A stretch of DNA of 64,000 nucleotides from Brugia malayi (lineage: Eukaryota > Nematoda > Chromadorea > Rhabditida > Onchocercidae), in NCBI RefSeq assembly GCF_000002995.4, contig NW_025062477.1:3568649-3632648 (forward strand), in the 5' to 3' direction. The notes under the pieces are model-generated. The model did not search any database, had not been told where the DNA came from, and worked only from the letters and a program-made list of their open reading frames with translations. The position numbers and the translations under genes are program-made. This document shows, piece by piece, positions 52,501 to 64,000 of this stretch; positions within the stretch are counted from its first letter, which is position 1, and the number at the start of each line of letters is the position of its first letter.

Positions 52501-55500
52501 CATGTTGGTGCAAGTGCGATCGAAGCAGCACAGTCGTTGCGAACGTTTGTGTCTGCTGTTCATGGAATATGTTCAACAAGAAAAGATACAACCGTAGATA
52601 GGTTAGTACATTTTTGCTCCATATAAATATTTCATTCAATAAATTGATAATAAAGCATACGATTTATTAATGAATTATCAATATTTTAAGGTTCATTGTC
52701 TCAGCTCGTTCTGTAGTCCACGATTCAGGACGTGTATTTGATAAGGTACGTGAACAGGCGACATCGCAGCAGCTTAATGATGCTACAAAACAAGTAGCAG
52801 TATCATTACGGCAATGTTTATCGTGCTTGCCGGATACGCAACATGTTGAAAGAGCTGTTAGCCAAATTAAATCGTTCAGAGTAAGTACTAAGATTTAACT
52901 TTGTTTAATTTCATATGATATATATATATCACGTGAAGCACGATGCGAACGACTGAAAAGATGCTGTCGCCGTAAGCTATTGCTACTACTACTACCATTT
53001 CTACCAATTTCCATAACAGTACTGCTAACACACTCAGTAATATTGAATTGGACCTAAACTCAGGCTTAGGCTTATATATATATATCATATGATATTATCT
53101 CTGAATATTTGTTCCTAAAAATAACTGCTACAAATGATTTGAATAAGAAATAAGTGACTGAGAAATTTTAATTCTTTTATAGGCTCCTGAAATAGCATCT
53201 ATCGTAGATCTCCGTGGTTCAGCTTCACGGCTTATAGAAGCTTGTTCACAGTTAGCAGTAAGCTTGCAAGCACCGCAGGAAACAGCAGCTGTGGATGTAT
53301 TTGTTCGATCTTATACTGATTTCCACACTGCTGTTACACAAGCCATTAAGCAGCAACAGGTTTGTTCTTTGTAATTACAAAAAAGAAATTATAGTAAAAT
53401 TATTTATTTTCATCTGGAAATTAATCTTACTATGGATTTTAACGTTCTTTGTATTAATGTATTATTCTCTTAAGTTTGTTGTTACCGAAAAGCTCTATTC
53501 GTTTAGACTCTCATCGTAATTTTCTGTACATTACTGAAGTTTAATATGAAAATATTGTTTTTGTAATTTTTTTTTTGTCTTTAATAAGAGTGAAATTTAG
53601 GATGGAGTGCAACGACAGCAATGTGTATCTTACCTGGAAACAGTTCGAAACGAAGCAGTGAATGTTGTATGGCGTACCCATACTGCTTCAATGGATGCTT
53701 CCAATGCGTCAGCTTTACAATTACTATCTCAATCCACTCGTTCACTTACTGAATCCGTCAATGCTATCGTTGAAAACGTGAGCCGCGAGGCTCCTTGGCA
53801 ACGTGAGTGTGACGCAGCATTACGGCAGATAAAGGTAAGTTTTTGGATTGGAATTCATATGAAGGATCAAAAATAGTGTTAATTTCAATGAAGTCTAGAC
53901 TAGATGTCATTTGCTTTCAGTCTGTACGGCATATTCTGGATCGAGCCAACTTGCCGGTCAATAATGAAGGTTATTACGAAAGTTTGGATTCTGTGACGGA
54001 GCAAGCAAAACGGTTGGGTGAAGGTATGACTGGTATAGCACGACATGCAAAGAATCAGGATACTCATTCACTTTGCGAAAGTGTTCACATTGCTGCAGAT
54101 GCAATTTGTGGTCTTGCCGAAGGAGCCACTCAGGTTTATTTTTTATTTGTGACTTATTTGAGTAATTCCTTTTACTTTCATAATTCGTTTTTTTTTTTTT
54201 TTTTTTCATAATTTTTTTCACTCTATTCAGAGTGCTTATCTAATTGGTGTTGCTGATGCAAAGAGTCAACCAGGACATGCAGCTATCATCGATACATCAA
54301 AATGTCATCGTTCCGTTGAAATTGTCAAACAGATATGTGAACGAATTGAACGCATGGAATATACGCAGCAACAAATTCTTGATGTTTGTTATTCATTTTC
54401 ATAATTATAAAATTTATGATCCTTTCTATTATTGCATCTAGTAGTAAAAAAGTAGTTTTTGATTACTATTTTATTGATAAAATATTAATTAAAAATTTAA
54501 TGATAAATATCTTATTAATAAATCTTTTGGAAATGTAAAATAAAATATGAAAAAGTTTCTTAATAGATTAATCATCTTGTTCTACATTACCGTATATAAA
54601 AATTTTTAATTTCAATATTCATTTCAGGATGCTACAGTTATTGCCAAACACACTTCAACACTAGCCAATTTATGTCGCGAAGCATCAGAACGGGCATCAA
54701 ATGTAAACTTAAAGAAGCAGTTTATCAACTGTGCTCGAGAAGTTGCATCATCTACAGCTTCTTTGATAAGTGCTGTGAAACAGCTGGATAGCTCATTCAC
54801 GTAAATCATTATTTTAAGATTTTTATGAAGAAAAATTAGAATAAGAAGGGAGCGCAAATTAGGTCTTCAATGCGATAGCTATTAAAATCAGTAGTTCTTA
54901 GTTACTTACAAAAAAATCTTTAGAGAGAAAAACCAGCGAGAATGTACGGAAGCAGCGCGATCTCTGTACACTGCAGCTCAACAACTAGAAACATTCGTGG
55001 ACAATCCGGACTTTGCAGCAGTTCCTGCTAAGATATCTATAGCTGGTGAAATTGCACAGAAGTCAATTCTCTTATCAGGCAGAGAAATGCTAGATGCCAG
55101 CTATGAAATGATCTTGTAAGTGCAGTTGTTTGCTTCTTTGTTTTCAAATTGCTTTTTGCTAAAATAAAAAGTCTCGTGATTGCATGAAGATGAATTGCCA
55201 TCTTTTGGTTATTAAAATAATTGTTTCTTTCCAGTTTTGAGATGACTTGTTTATAGAACTGCTAAGCAGCTTGCTGTATCACCAGCAGATGCATCAACTT
55301 GGCAACGCCTTGCTGATAATTCAAAAATTGTTAGTGAGAGTATCAAACGTTTAGTAACATCTATCCGTGAACAAGCACCTGGTCAGGTTAGTTGATTACC
55401 ATTTTAATCTTGTGTTTTTGCTATTTATTTATAGGGATCAAAAGTTACACAGAGAAATGTCAAAATCAACTTGTAAAAAGTCTTTTTTGCCATTTTGATT

Positions 55501-58500
55501 TTAAAATCGATTTTGAAAGCTCCAATTATTTTGTGTTGAAAAGAGAGCTCGGTTTGCGGTATTTTTATTTGAAAAGTAAAAGCATTTTTTGTTTTTTAGA
55601 CTTTTGTTTGAAAAACTGTCGTTTTCCAGGTGGACTTGGATGCTGCAATAAACCAGCTTCAGCAGATGATTCAACAAATCGATCGAGCCTCAATGGATGC
55701 CTTACAAGACCAACTGCCACGTGGTGTAATCACTGAACAACGAGTTCATCAGCAAATCTTGCATGCTTGCCAATCTCTTTATGATAGGTCAGAAGTATCT
55801 ATGTCCCAGTATATCATTTCATAATAGTAGCTTTTTTTGTTTCCAGATGTTTTTTTTTTTTTTTTTCTCTCGATTCTCCTTCCTTCAGATAAATTTATGT
55901 TTTCCAGAATTGAGCTATTACGTGAAGCAACAATTGGACACAGTGAAGAACTTGGACATTGTGTACATGAACATATGGAAGCAATAGAACCATTGGTACA
56001 GTCTTCTATACAAGCAGCTTCAGTAACCTATGACACAAAATCATTAACAACAATCTTTGAGCAATGTAAGACTGTCGTTGAAGCGGAGCTACAGATGCTA
56101 TATGCATGCAGAAATGTCACTAGAAATCCGAAGGTTTCTTTTTCATTCTGTAAAATTATGAAGTTTTAATTTCAAATTAAATTAGGAAGTATCTTTTTTT
56201 TTAATATAATCTCTCATTAGCACTGTTTTATTTCAGGCTCGTGATTTGCATGTAATATTAAGTGATAGTGCTAGTCAGCTACGTGATGCTCTTGCTGAAA
56301 TGCAGCGAAATATAAATCGTATGGCATCTGAAGCTGGTGTTATTCTTGGAGTTGTGGAGAATATATCTAGATCGATAGCTCTTACTGATGAGACTACTTC
56401 ACAGACAATCACGGGAACATTTACAGATGCACAAACACGTATGATAAGTGCGTTGGAGGAAATATCACGCCTTGCTACTGATATGCCTCTTACGCCTCCA
56501 GAATCGTTGGGATCATTGGCATTGCGATTATCTGAACGGTACTTTTTTCCTACTAGTTTTCTATTTTGTTTTTATTTTAACTTCATTTTTTAACTTTTTG
56601 TTTTAGCTATTCTGATCTGGCTACCGATTCACGCCTTGCCATTGCAACACTATCTTCTCCAAATCTAGCACAGAAATTACGAGTGGCTGTGCAGAAATTA
56701 GGTACTGCTTGCATCGAAGAAGTTAAAATAGCTGGACAGCGTCGTGCTCACCCAGCTGATCAGGCAAGTTTATTGAAAATATTTAGCGATAAAATATTCA
56801 CTAATATTAGAGGTTACTGAAAAGGTAGAGGATAATATTAATAGTACTTAAAACTGTTAACTTTTAAAAATAGAATAATAATCATTCTACGAAAATGGAG
56901 TAGAGTAGATGAAAAAGCAGAGTAGGTAATAGATAAGTTGCGAAATGAAGTGAAAAATGAAATAAATTCAAGTTAATATCAGATAGTACTAGTTTCATTA
57001 AAATCAAAGGTTTTAATGCGAAGAGATGAGAAAGAAAGCACACTTCATATTTTATAACTGCTGAAAAATAAGACAGGATTTGATTGTGTTCTTATTGAAA
57101 ATTGTTTGATATCCAGTTCGAAATTTCGTAGAGATTTTTTTTTTTTCATGTTTTATTGATTGGCATATCAATTTCGTGAATTCAGTATGAGAAATGAATA
57201 ATTGATTGCTTCATTTTTTCTTTGCTGCTTAAAATAACGCATAGAGTATCCAGGAAAAACAGATATAAAAATAAAGGTGTTAAAAAATCAAAAATATTTC
57301 AGCGTGTACTAGATGATTTGTCTCGTGGATCACAGACCGTGGTAGAAAGAGTACAAGAAGTGCTTGCAGCGCTCCATGAAGGGTCACGTGGCACGCAAGC
57401 ATGCATTAACGCTGCCAATACTGTATCCGGTATCATTGGTGATCTTGATACAACAATTATGTTCGCAACTGCTGGATCGTTGAATCCACAAAGAGATTCC
57501 GAAAATTTTGGAAACCATAGGTGAGATAATACAATTTTGACTTGCTTTGTTTGTACATTTTTAACTAGACTAATATAACATTCCAAAAATTAATTATAAT
57601 GTGTCACCGATATATAGTTAAAATTAAATTAGAGTTTAATTCTAGGGAAGCAATTCTAAAAACTGCAAAAGCCTTAGTAGAAGATACGAAGGCACTTGTG
57701 GCAGGTGCAGCATCAAATCAAGAGCAACTAGCAGTTGCAGCACAGAATGCTGTGCGTACTATTGTCAATTTGTCAGATGCGGTTAAGAATGGTGCTGTTT
57801 CATTGTCTTCCGATAATGCTGAAGCCCAAGTTATGGTCATTCATGCAGGTAGGTATATTCTATTTGGTTATTACCAAATATATATTTTTTCTTTTTTTAC
57901 GTATGAAAGAAGGAATACATTTCTGTGTAAAATTTATAAAAAGCAAGAAAATGTTTTATTTCAGTTCGTGATGTCGCAGCTGCTCTTTCAAATTTAATTC
58001 AAGCTACAAAAAATGCATCGGGCCGCTCACTTCATGATCCTGCTATGGGATATCTTAAAGAAGCAGCTAAGGTAGCTAACTTCTTTTGTTATTGTTTTAC
58101 TTATTTTTAAGTTTTCTTTATTATATGGAGCGATTCCAAAACTTAGAAATAGCTTAAGTAGCTTATTAGAAGTTCAGAATAGATATACTTGCATCATTAA
58201 TAAATAGATGTCCCTCCTCTATATTACAGTTCAAAAAGAATGTCGCTAGGTATGGAGTGATAAGGTTTTTTTCTTTTTTCATTCTTTTTTTTATTTTCTT
58301 ATGTTTTTACTCTTGTTATAGATTATGGTAACAAACGTAACATCATTACTAAAAACTGTGAAAACAATTGAAAACGAACATCAACGCGGTGAGAGAGCAC
58401 TGGAAGCAGCTATTGAAGCTATTAGTCAAGAAATTAGTCTTTATGATAGTGGTGAAGCACCTTCAAGAGGTGAAACATTTGTTTAATGACAACGGTTAAA

Positions 58501-61500
58501 TATTGTACAGAAAATTACAAGAATAACTTTCTTCTATTCTTTAGAAGTTAATGAGGAACATTTTTATCTAGAAGCCTGAAGAAGAAAATATCTTTTTTTT
58601 TTTTTGGTTTTTTCGTGATCAGTTACTTTTAGTTATATTAATACTTAATTTGTATAACTGAATAATTTTGATTTTTTGATTTTCCTTGGCTTGTTCTTCA
58701 TTTTTTTTTTTCATTTTTTATGTCTTGAAGCTTTTTATTGTTTGGATCAGTAATTTACCATGTCAAATCATTTTGACGAAAAATGAGAACTTGGAAGGAT
58801 TTTATTCACCCCACAGATCAGTAACTGATTAGCGTGTTTTGAAGTTGTCAAAAGTTTAAAATGAGTATAGTTGAAATGGATTTGAGATAAGAAATTTTGT
58901 TATGCTGCATCAGTTCAGTGCTAATAAATTGCTGATTTCCAATGAAATCTTTGCATTCGTTACTGCTAGCAGTAGTAATAGTAAGAAATTATGATCCTCA
59001 CTCTCTTCAATTTTGCTTTATTTGTAAAGTCAGTTGAAGAAGCACTTATGATGTTTTAGTGTCTCGAATAAACTGCTTCTTTCAATTTACGAATATTCTA
59101 GAATCTTTTGTTTAGGAGGAGCAACAGCAGAAGATCTTATCCGATCAACAAAACAGCTGACTGCAGCAACAGCTCGTGCAGCAGCAGCAGCACAAACACT
59201 ACAACAAAGTGATATTATTGCAGCAGCTAATATTGCCCGGCAATCTGTATGTGATTTGTTAGCCACCACCCGCGCTGCTGCTCTGTCTGCTGATTCGGCT
59301 GATGCTAGGTTTATCTTAATAAATGACCCTTTTCTTTTCTATACTTTTCATATGAGAAAGATATAACTGTTTTATTTTCATACTCATCAAATTCAGTATT
59401 GTATTGTTGACTATTGTATTATGTATTCCTTCTCTGTTTTATCACTTTGCTATTTTATACTTGATGATTTTTTGGTAGAACTTCAATCTATTTTATTTTT
59501 TTTTTTTTTATTATTGAATTTAAAGCAATAGTGGATTAAATTTGTAATTACCAAAAGCGATATTCTTTTTGGTGATGAATGTTATGTCAGAAACTGTTTC
59601 AGATATCGTACACTAGACTGTGGACGTGAAGTGGCTGTTCAGGTACGCTCACTTCTGATAACTCTTCAAGCGTTGACTATACGACGAGATGATCCACATG
59701 CTCGGGATGCTTTGCTGGAAGCATCTAGACGAATTGCGAAAGTAAGCTTTATTATTCTTTCATGGAAGCGACTTGGCCGATAATATAGTCTTGGAAGCAT
59801 TGAAATTAGAATGAAATTGATACGAAATTTGAGTGTTTTGTTGAAGGAACTTATAATGGAGAAGTAAATGGAGAATTTGCTCTAAATTTTTCCATATTCT
59901 AGGTGGTCGGTGAACTTGTAAATTGTGGTGAACTGCTGAAAGGTGATTCGTGGACTGATCCATCAGATCCAACAGCAATTGCAGAAAATGAGCTTATCGG
60001 AGCGGCAAACTCTATCGAAGCAGCAGCTGTGAAACTCTCCCAGCTTAGACCACGTCAGGCTCAGGTAGAAATAAAACTAAAATTGTGCTTACTTGATGGT
60101 TGTTTATGGAGTGTTATATGCTTTTAAAATCATTTCCTGGTTTGCATTGAGTGGCATGCTTTATTAAAATATATGGGTGTAAATTCCACCGTTATTTTCG
60201 TAACACATAAGTTTCAGTAGTTCAATTATTTATTTGATTTTTTTCATAATCTAATTTCTATACAAAAATTTATTCTCGAATTTTTATTTGAAAATTTTAT
60301 GCATGTAGTAGCAGCCAGTAGTTGAATGTATTGTTTTGTACGACCCAACAGTAAGGAGATATACTCCTGACCATTATGGCAGCACTTCCTGCATATGCAG
60401 TGTTGATATGTCTGATATTCTTGGGTTGTGCAAAGTCAACCAGCATCTCAGACGTATCGGCCACTGTGTATTGCTCCATATCCATTTCTCCAACCTGATG
60501 CTGTTGCGTTTTAGCACTGTTGTGGCTTTATATTGTATAATTTGGGCTCACCTGCTTTTAGTTTTCCTTTTTTTTTTTCTCCTTTTTGTTTTTTGTTTGC
60601 GGAATGAAAAGATGACATTTTCGTCCCATACATATGATTTAGTTTAGTGGATGTCGTTACACTTTTTTTTTTTTTTTTTTGTAAAAATAACCTTTTTAAT
60701 TGAGACTATGAATTATTCATCAGAGAGCATGGAAGTGTTGTGCCATAGTGTGAACATGCTGATTTTCTTTCTTTGATTTTGTTTTTCGATTTTTACAAAA
60801 GTTCAAACTTACCATCAGATTTAGAAAGTAGACGATTCACTAACATTCGATGAGCAAATTCTGGCTGCAGCGAAATCAATTGCAACTGCTGTACAGACTC
60901 TTGTGAAAGCAGCATCTGCAGCACAACGTGAGCTGGTCGCTCAAGGAAGGTAATATTTTCTTGTGTACTTACCGAAAAAAAAAAAAAAGATTTCTATAAA
61001 CATGGGAACATTTGAATCAAAATGAAATGATTTACAGATTGGAAGCACATCCGGCATTTGCAACAGATGATTATCAGTGGTCGGAAGGATTGATCTCAGC
61101 GTCTCGACTTGTTGCAGCAGCCGTTCATCAGCTTTGCGAAGCAGCTAATGCACTTGTGCAAGGTCATTCATCTGAAGAGAAACTTATTTCGGCTGCAAAA
61201 CAGGTATTTATAGAGAAATATACAACACAAGTAGATTGTTTGCTATACAATATAGTACTTGAAAATTGTGGTAGGGCTATTCAAACCATGCAGGGATTAA
61301 GAATGTGGTAGAAATTATATGCGCTTAAATATTACTTGCTAGTAATGATAGTGCACTCTTTTTGCTTGTATTTTTTTTTAAAGTAAACAAAGTTAATGGT
61401 GGGAAGTTTATGAGAAATGTCTAAGATGCATCATCATATAAAGGAACCGCAGAAAGTAATGGATCAGTTAAATGAGAGATATGATGGATAGTTAAATGAT

Positions 61501-62116
61501 AGGGTTGAATTATAAAATATACAATTACATTTTTGATTCTTTAGGTAGCCTCCTCAACTGCTCATCTTTTGGTAGCATGTAAGGTAAAGTCAGACTTAGA
61601 CAGTCGTGCCATGCAGAGATTGCAAAGTGCAGGGCATGCCGTTAAGACAGCTACGGAACATTTGGTAATGGCTGCTCGTTCAGCGATACATGAAGATGAG
61701 CGTACTTTAATCATTTCACAGCGCATGGTTTCAGGTATTGCACAGGTTCGTAATTACCGATTTGAATTTTGTAAACGTTTTATCCTTTCTTCTAAGAGAT
61801 GTAATGCTTAATGATGTTTTATTATAAATTTATTGATATCTTGCAAAGTTCTCAAAGAAATCTGTGCTCTAATCATGTGGAAACTTTCGTGTAGTAATTT
61901 GATGCTCACGCATTGCCAAAGCTTAAACTTCAATTATTTGCATTCTGGAAAAGATACTGTCATAAAAATGGATACAATGAAACTTTATTGTAGGTAATGG
62001 ATGCGCAAGAACAAGTTCTTCGAAAAGAACGTGAACTAATTGAAGCGCGAGGAAAGTTAGCAGCGTTGAATAAGGCTCGATATGAACGTGGTATGTCTCC
62101 CAATACTGATCGTTAA
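43579..62116 (+). CDS. tln-1: Talin, complete 41-exon gene
   Basis: Exons: 43579-43726, 43909-44006, 44115-44273, 44388-44588, 44702-44931, 45021-45345, 45479-45610, 45778-45999, 46199-46396, 46976-47156, 47318-47558, 48002-48281, 48494-48619, 48913-49083, 49212-49343, 49420-49644, 52052-52366, 52447-52601, 52691-52880, 53183-53359, 53601-53834, 53921-54133, 54231-54383, 54628-54800, 54924-55115, 55257-55386, 55630-55787, 55908-56133, 56237-56538, 56607-56763, 57303-57520, 57646-57848, 57965-58071, 58322-58469, 59116-59308, 59603-59741, 59903-60064, 60825-60949, 61038-61203, 61545-61745, 61994-62116. All phases agree; 2,542 codons (human TLN1 2,541). Residues 1-431 are the FERM head, with [16 protein letters not shown] in F2 and [18 protein letters not shown] in F3, the integrin NPxY-binding lobe. 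The Ala-rich helical rod carries vinculin-binding helices. Residues about 2339-2502 are the I/LWEQ actin-binding module ([36 protein letters not shown]); 2503-2542 the dimerisation helix. Talin links integrin tails to actin at adhesions, including muscle attachment. Intron 16 is longest at 2.4 kb. Confidence 0.97.
46497..46530. repeat. (TA)n microsatellite in talin intron 9
   Basis: About 16 TA dinucleotides following a T-run. Confidence 0.95.
52911..53092. mobile_element. Candidate short inverted-repeat element (MITE-like) in talin intron 19
   Basis: The left end tcatatgatatatatatat (from 52911) is the reverse complement of the right end (atatatatatatcatatga, to 53092). Between them lie about 140 bases with clearly higher G+C than the intron around them, including a tagc/cta-rich stretch. 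No coding capacity; no clear target-site duplication. The ends are low-complexity, so chance cannot be excluded. Confidence 0.35.
56764..57302 (+). other. GC-AG intron 30 of talin
   Basis: Exon 30 ends cag at 56763 and the intron opens gcaagt. The acceptor is atatttcag at 57302. Coding sequence on both sides aligns with talin (RRAHPADQ then RVLDDLSRG) and keeps phase; no nearby GT donor fits. The remaining donor bases match the consensus, as is usual for GC donors. Confidence 0.88.
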
Positions 62117-64000
62117 ATTACAATCCTTTTGTTATTAATAACAAAAGTACTGGCATTATTAAATAAGATGCAATTAGCGGCAAGCGTACAACAATGCTTC
62201 ATAGAAGTGTTATATGTTCTGTTTGATTTAATTTGTAAATATGGTAGTTGAAGTAGTATCAGGATACTACAAGTGCTACTCAAACTTTTCACAAGTGCCA
62301 CTCGAACTTTTTACAAGTGCCATTTGCCGATAGATTTTGTTACTGACGAACAAAAGACATTTCAAGTGTATTATTTTTTTTTTTTTTTTTTTTTAGAAAA
62401 CTAGGTGTCAGAATCACTTCCTTCCATAATCCTTTTAATTATTTTGAAAAATGAAAGCAGCATTTCAATTGTTCTTGATTGTTTTCATCGATATTCTTGT
62501 TGAAAAGATGTATCCATTAGCAGTAAAAGTCTGATAGAACTGATAATGCTACATCTAATATACTAAACTGCCAAATAAACCAAGTGATTTATTAGAATAT
62601 TCATTCATTTTCTGGATAAATGTAAACCTTTCCATTTAAATTTATATTTTCCTTTTTAAAACATTTTTCGGTGAATGTATTCTGGTTGACCAGTATATAA
62701 CTAGAATTATCTTCTATATCGTTCCTAAGTTATACAGATTAATAATAATATTTTATTGTTATTTTCAATTTTTCAGTCTAAAATGATTGCTCTGCACTAT
62801 TTCTGCTCACAAATATTTCACCTATTGAAATAGCGCTTATACGTACGTGTGTACCTTGCATAGCAAGTTTTCTTTGTTAAGCACATATCGCCTTCTGTTT
62901 CCTGTTTATGTTATTTTTGGTATATTGTATTATTCCATTAAACTTAGGAAAATAATAAAATGATACGCCTTAACAGATTATGATATCGTCGAATTAATTT
63001 TTAAGAGGATTTACAGGAGAATGATTCATTTGTTAGAGTTATAAAAAAATAAAAATAACTTTTGCTTAGAAAGGAAGAAGGAAAATAAAAATGTTTTAAA
63101 TATTAGATGGTAAATATTTGTTTAAGAATGAGAAAGGATATAGTTATTTTTTGTATTCATTTCAAATAGAATTTTATCATTAGAAAGAAAAAACTTTAAG
63201 TAAGAAATTGGTATTGTTAAATAATAGTTTTTTTTTTTTTTTTTTGGTATATAAAAATGGTAACAAATGAACAGTTCTAATATTTTGAATTTTTGTTGCT
63301 GATTTATCTACGTTCATATGCTGATCATGAAAATTCAAAAGAGGGTTCCATTTTGTTGTTTCGAAATTTAGTGCTCAATTAAGTGAAATAATTAAAAATG
63401 AAGGGTTGATAACTCTTAACATGAAAGATTCCACTTAAAAGAGTCGTAAAATTTGCTGTTGTTGTATAACTTGCACGCTGCCATTTTGCGGGTAAATTTG
63501 AAGATTTTTCTAATTTGAAATGACGAATTTTATGGTTTTACGACCTTCTTTCGCCTTCAATTGCTCACATTTGAACTGAATTTCTGGCCGGTTCTAGCAG
63601 CACAACAGTAGTAGTAGTAGTAGTAGTAGTAGTACTAGTAGTAATAGTTCAATTATATTTCATTGGTATCATTCTGTGGAAGGAAAAAAAAAGAAAAAAA
63701 AATTGAAAAATATCTCATTAAAAGTTTATTTTCATAAAGATACATACGGTATTTTTTAAAAATATAAAATTTTTGTTTGGTTAGAAAAGGTAAAAGTCAA
63801 TTAATTTGATTAATTCTTCAATTTCAATTTTCTAACTAATATCATTGAAATGTTTGGGATATGTTTGATGATTACTACTTTTCCATCTATCTGATATACA
63901 ACTGATAAAAAACATTGATAAGAAAGGATTTAAAGTACAATGAAATAGAAGTATGATAATATGTTTGAAATTATCTTATCTCAAATATTCTGAAAATATT
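62117..64000. other. Talin 3' region and downstream intergenic DNA
   Basis: Candidate polyadenylation signal aataaa near 62574. A degenerate 22-base repeat (acaagtgccactcgaac) occurs three times at about 62268-62325. A (TAG)n run lies at about 63606-63645. No further gene recognised. Confidence 0.55.

Overview
The window looks like nuclear DNA of a parasitic nematode, most likely a filarial or other spirurid worm. It is very AT-rich, the genes have many small introns with nematode-type TTTCAG/TTTTAG acceptors, several start codons follow a strong unpaired 3' splice acceptor (as expected for spliced-leader trans-splicing), and the protein sequences read as nematode. The species is not fixed by anything here. 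No viral, bacterial or Wolbachia-derived gene was recognised.

Left third (1-19,100), gene-dense. On the minus strand lie the first exon of arginyltransferase ATE1 (running off the left edge) and, just upstream of it in operon-like spacing, the mitochondrial ribosomal protein mL64 (CRIF1/GADD45GIP1). Divergently on the plus strand are two very small membrane-protein ORFs only 19 bases apart and then the cytochrome oxidase assembly factor COX19, so four to five adjacent genes appear to serve mitochondria. After 3.4 kb of empty AT-rich DNA come an 11-exon aromatic-L-amino-acid decarboxylase (+), ribosomal protein L7 (-, convergent), the GTPase Rab11 (+) and a tRNA-Glu(CTC).

Middle (19,100-43,500), gene-poor and repeat-rich. 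One unnamed type I membrane protein (signal peptide, eight extracellular cysteines, one membrane span, Tyr/Pro-rich tail) spreads four small exons over 8.6 kb. Its second intron holds a 2.1 kb satellite of 65 copies of a 33-base unit with no net length change and a higher-order arrangement of variants. The 11.5 kb that follows contains no recognisable gene. It holds a 430-base polypurine/polypyrimidine hexanucleotide array, a 750-base TTCA array and a composite repeat.

Right third (43,579-62,116): a complete talin gene. I resolved 41 exons that join in frame to 2,542 codons: the FERM head, the helical rod and the C-terminal I/LWEQ actin-binding module. One intron has a GC-AG boundary. One carries a short element bounded by inverted repeats.

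Most coding calls rest on my own exon joining: phases were checked to be consistent from start to stop. The likeliest places for undescribed biology are the higher-order 33-mer satellite inside a gene, the two-ORF small membrane-protein locus, the mL64-ATE1 pair, and the decayed 39-base duplication at a splice acceptor of the decarboxylase.
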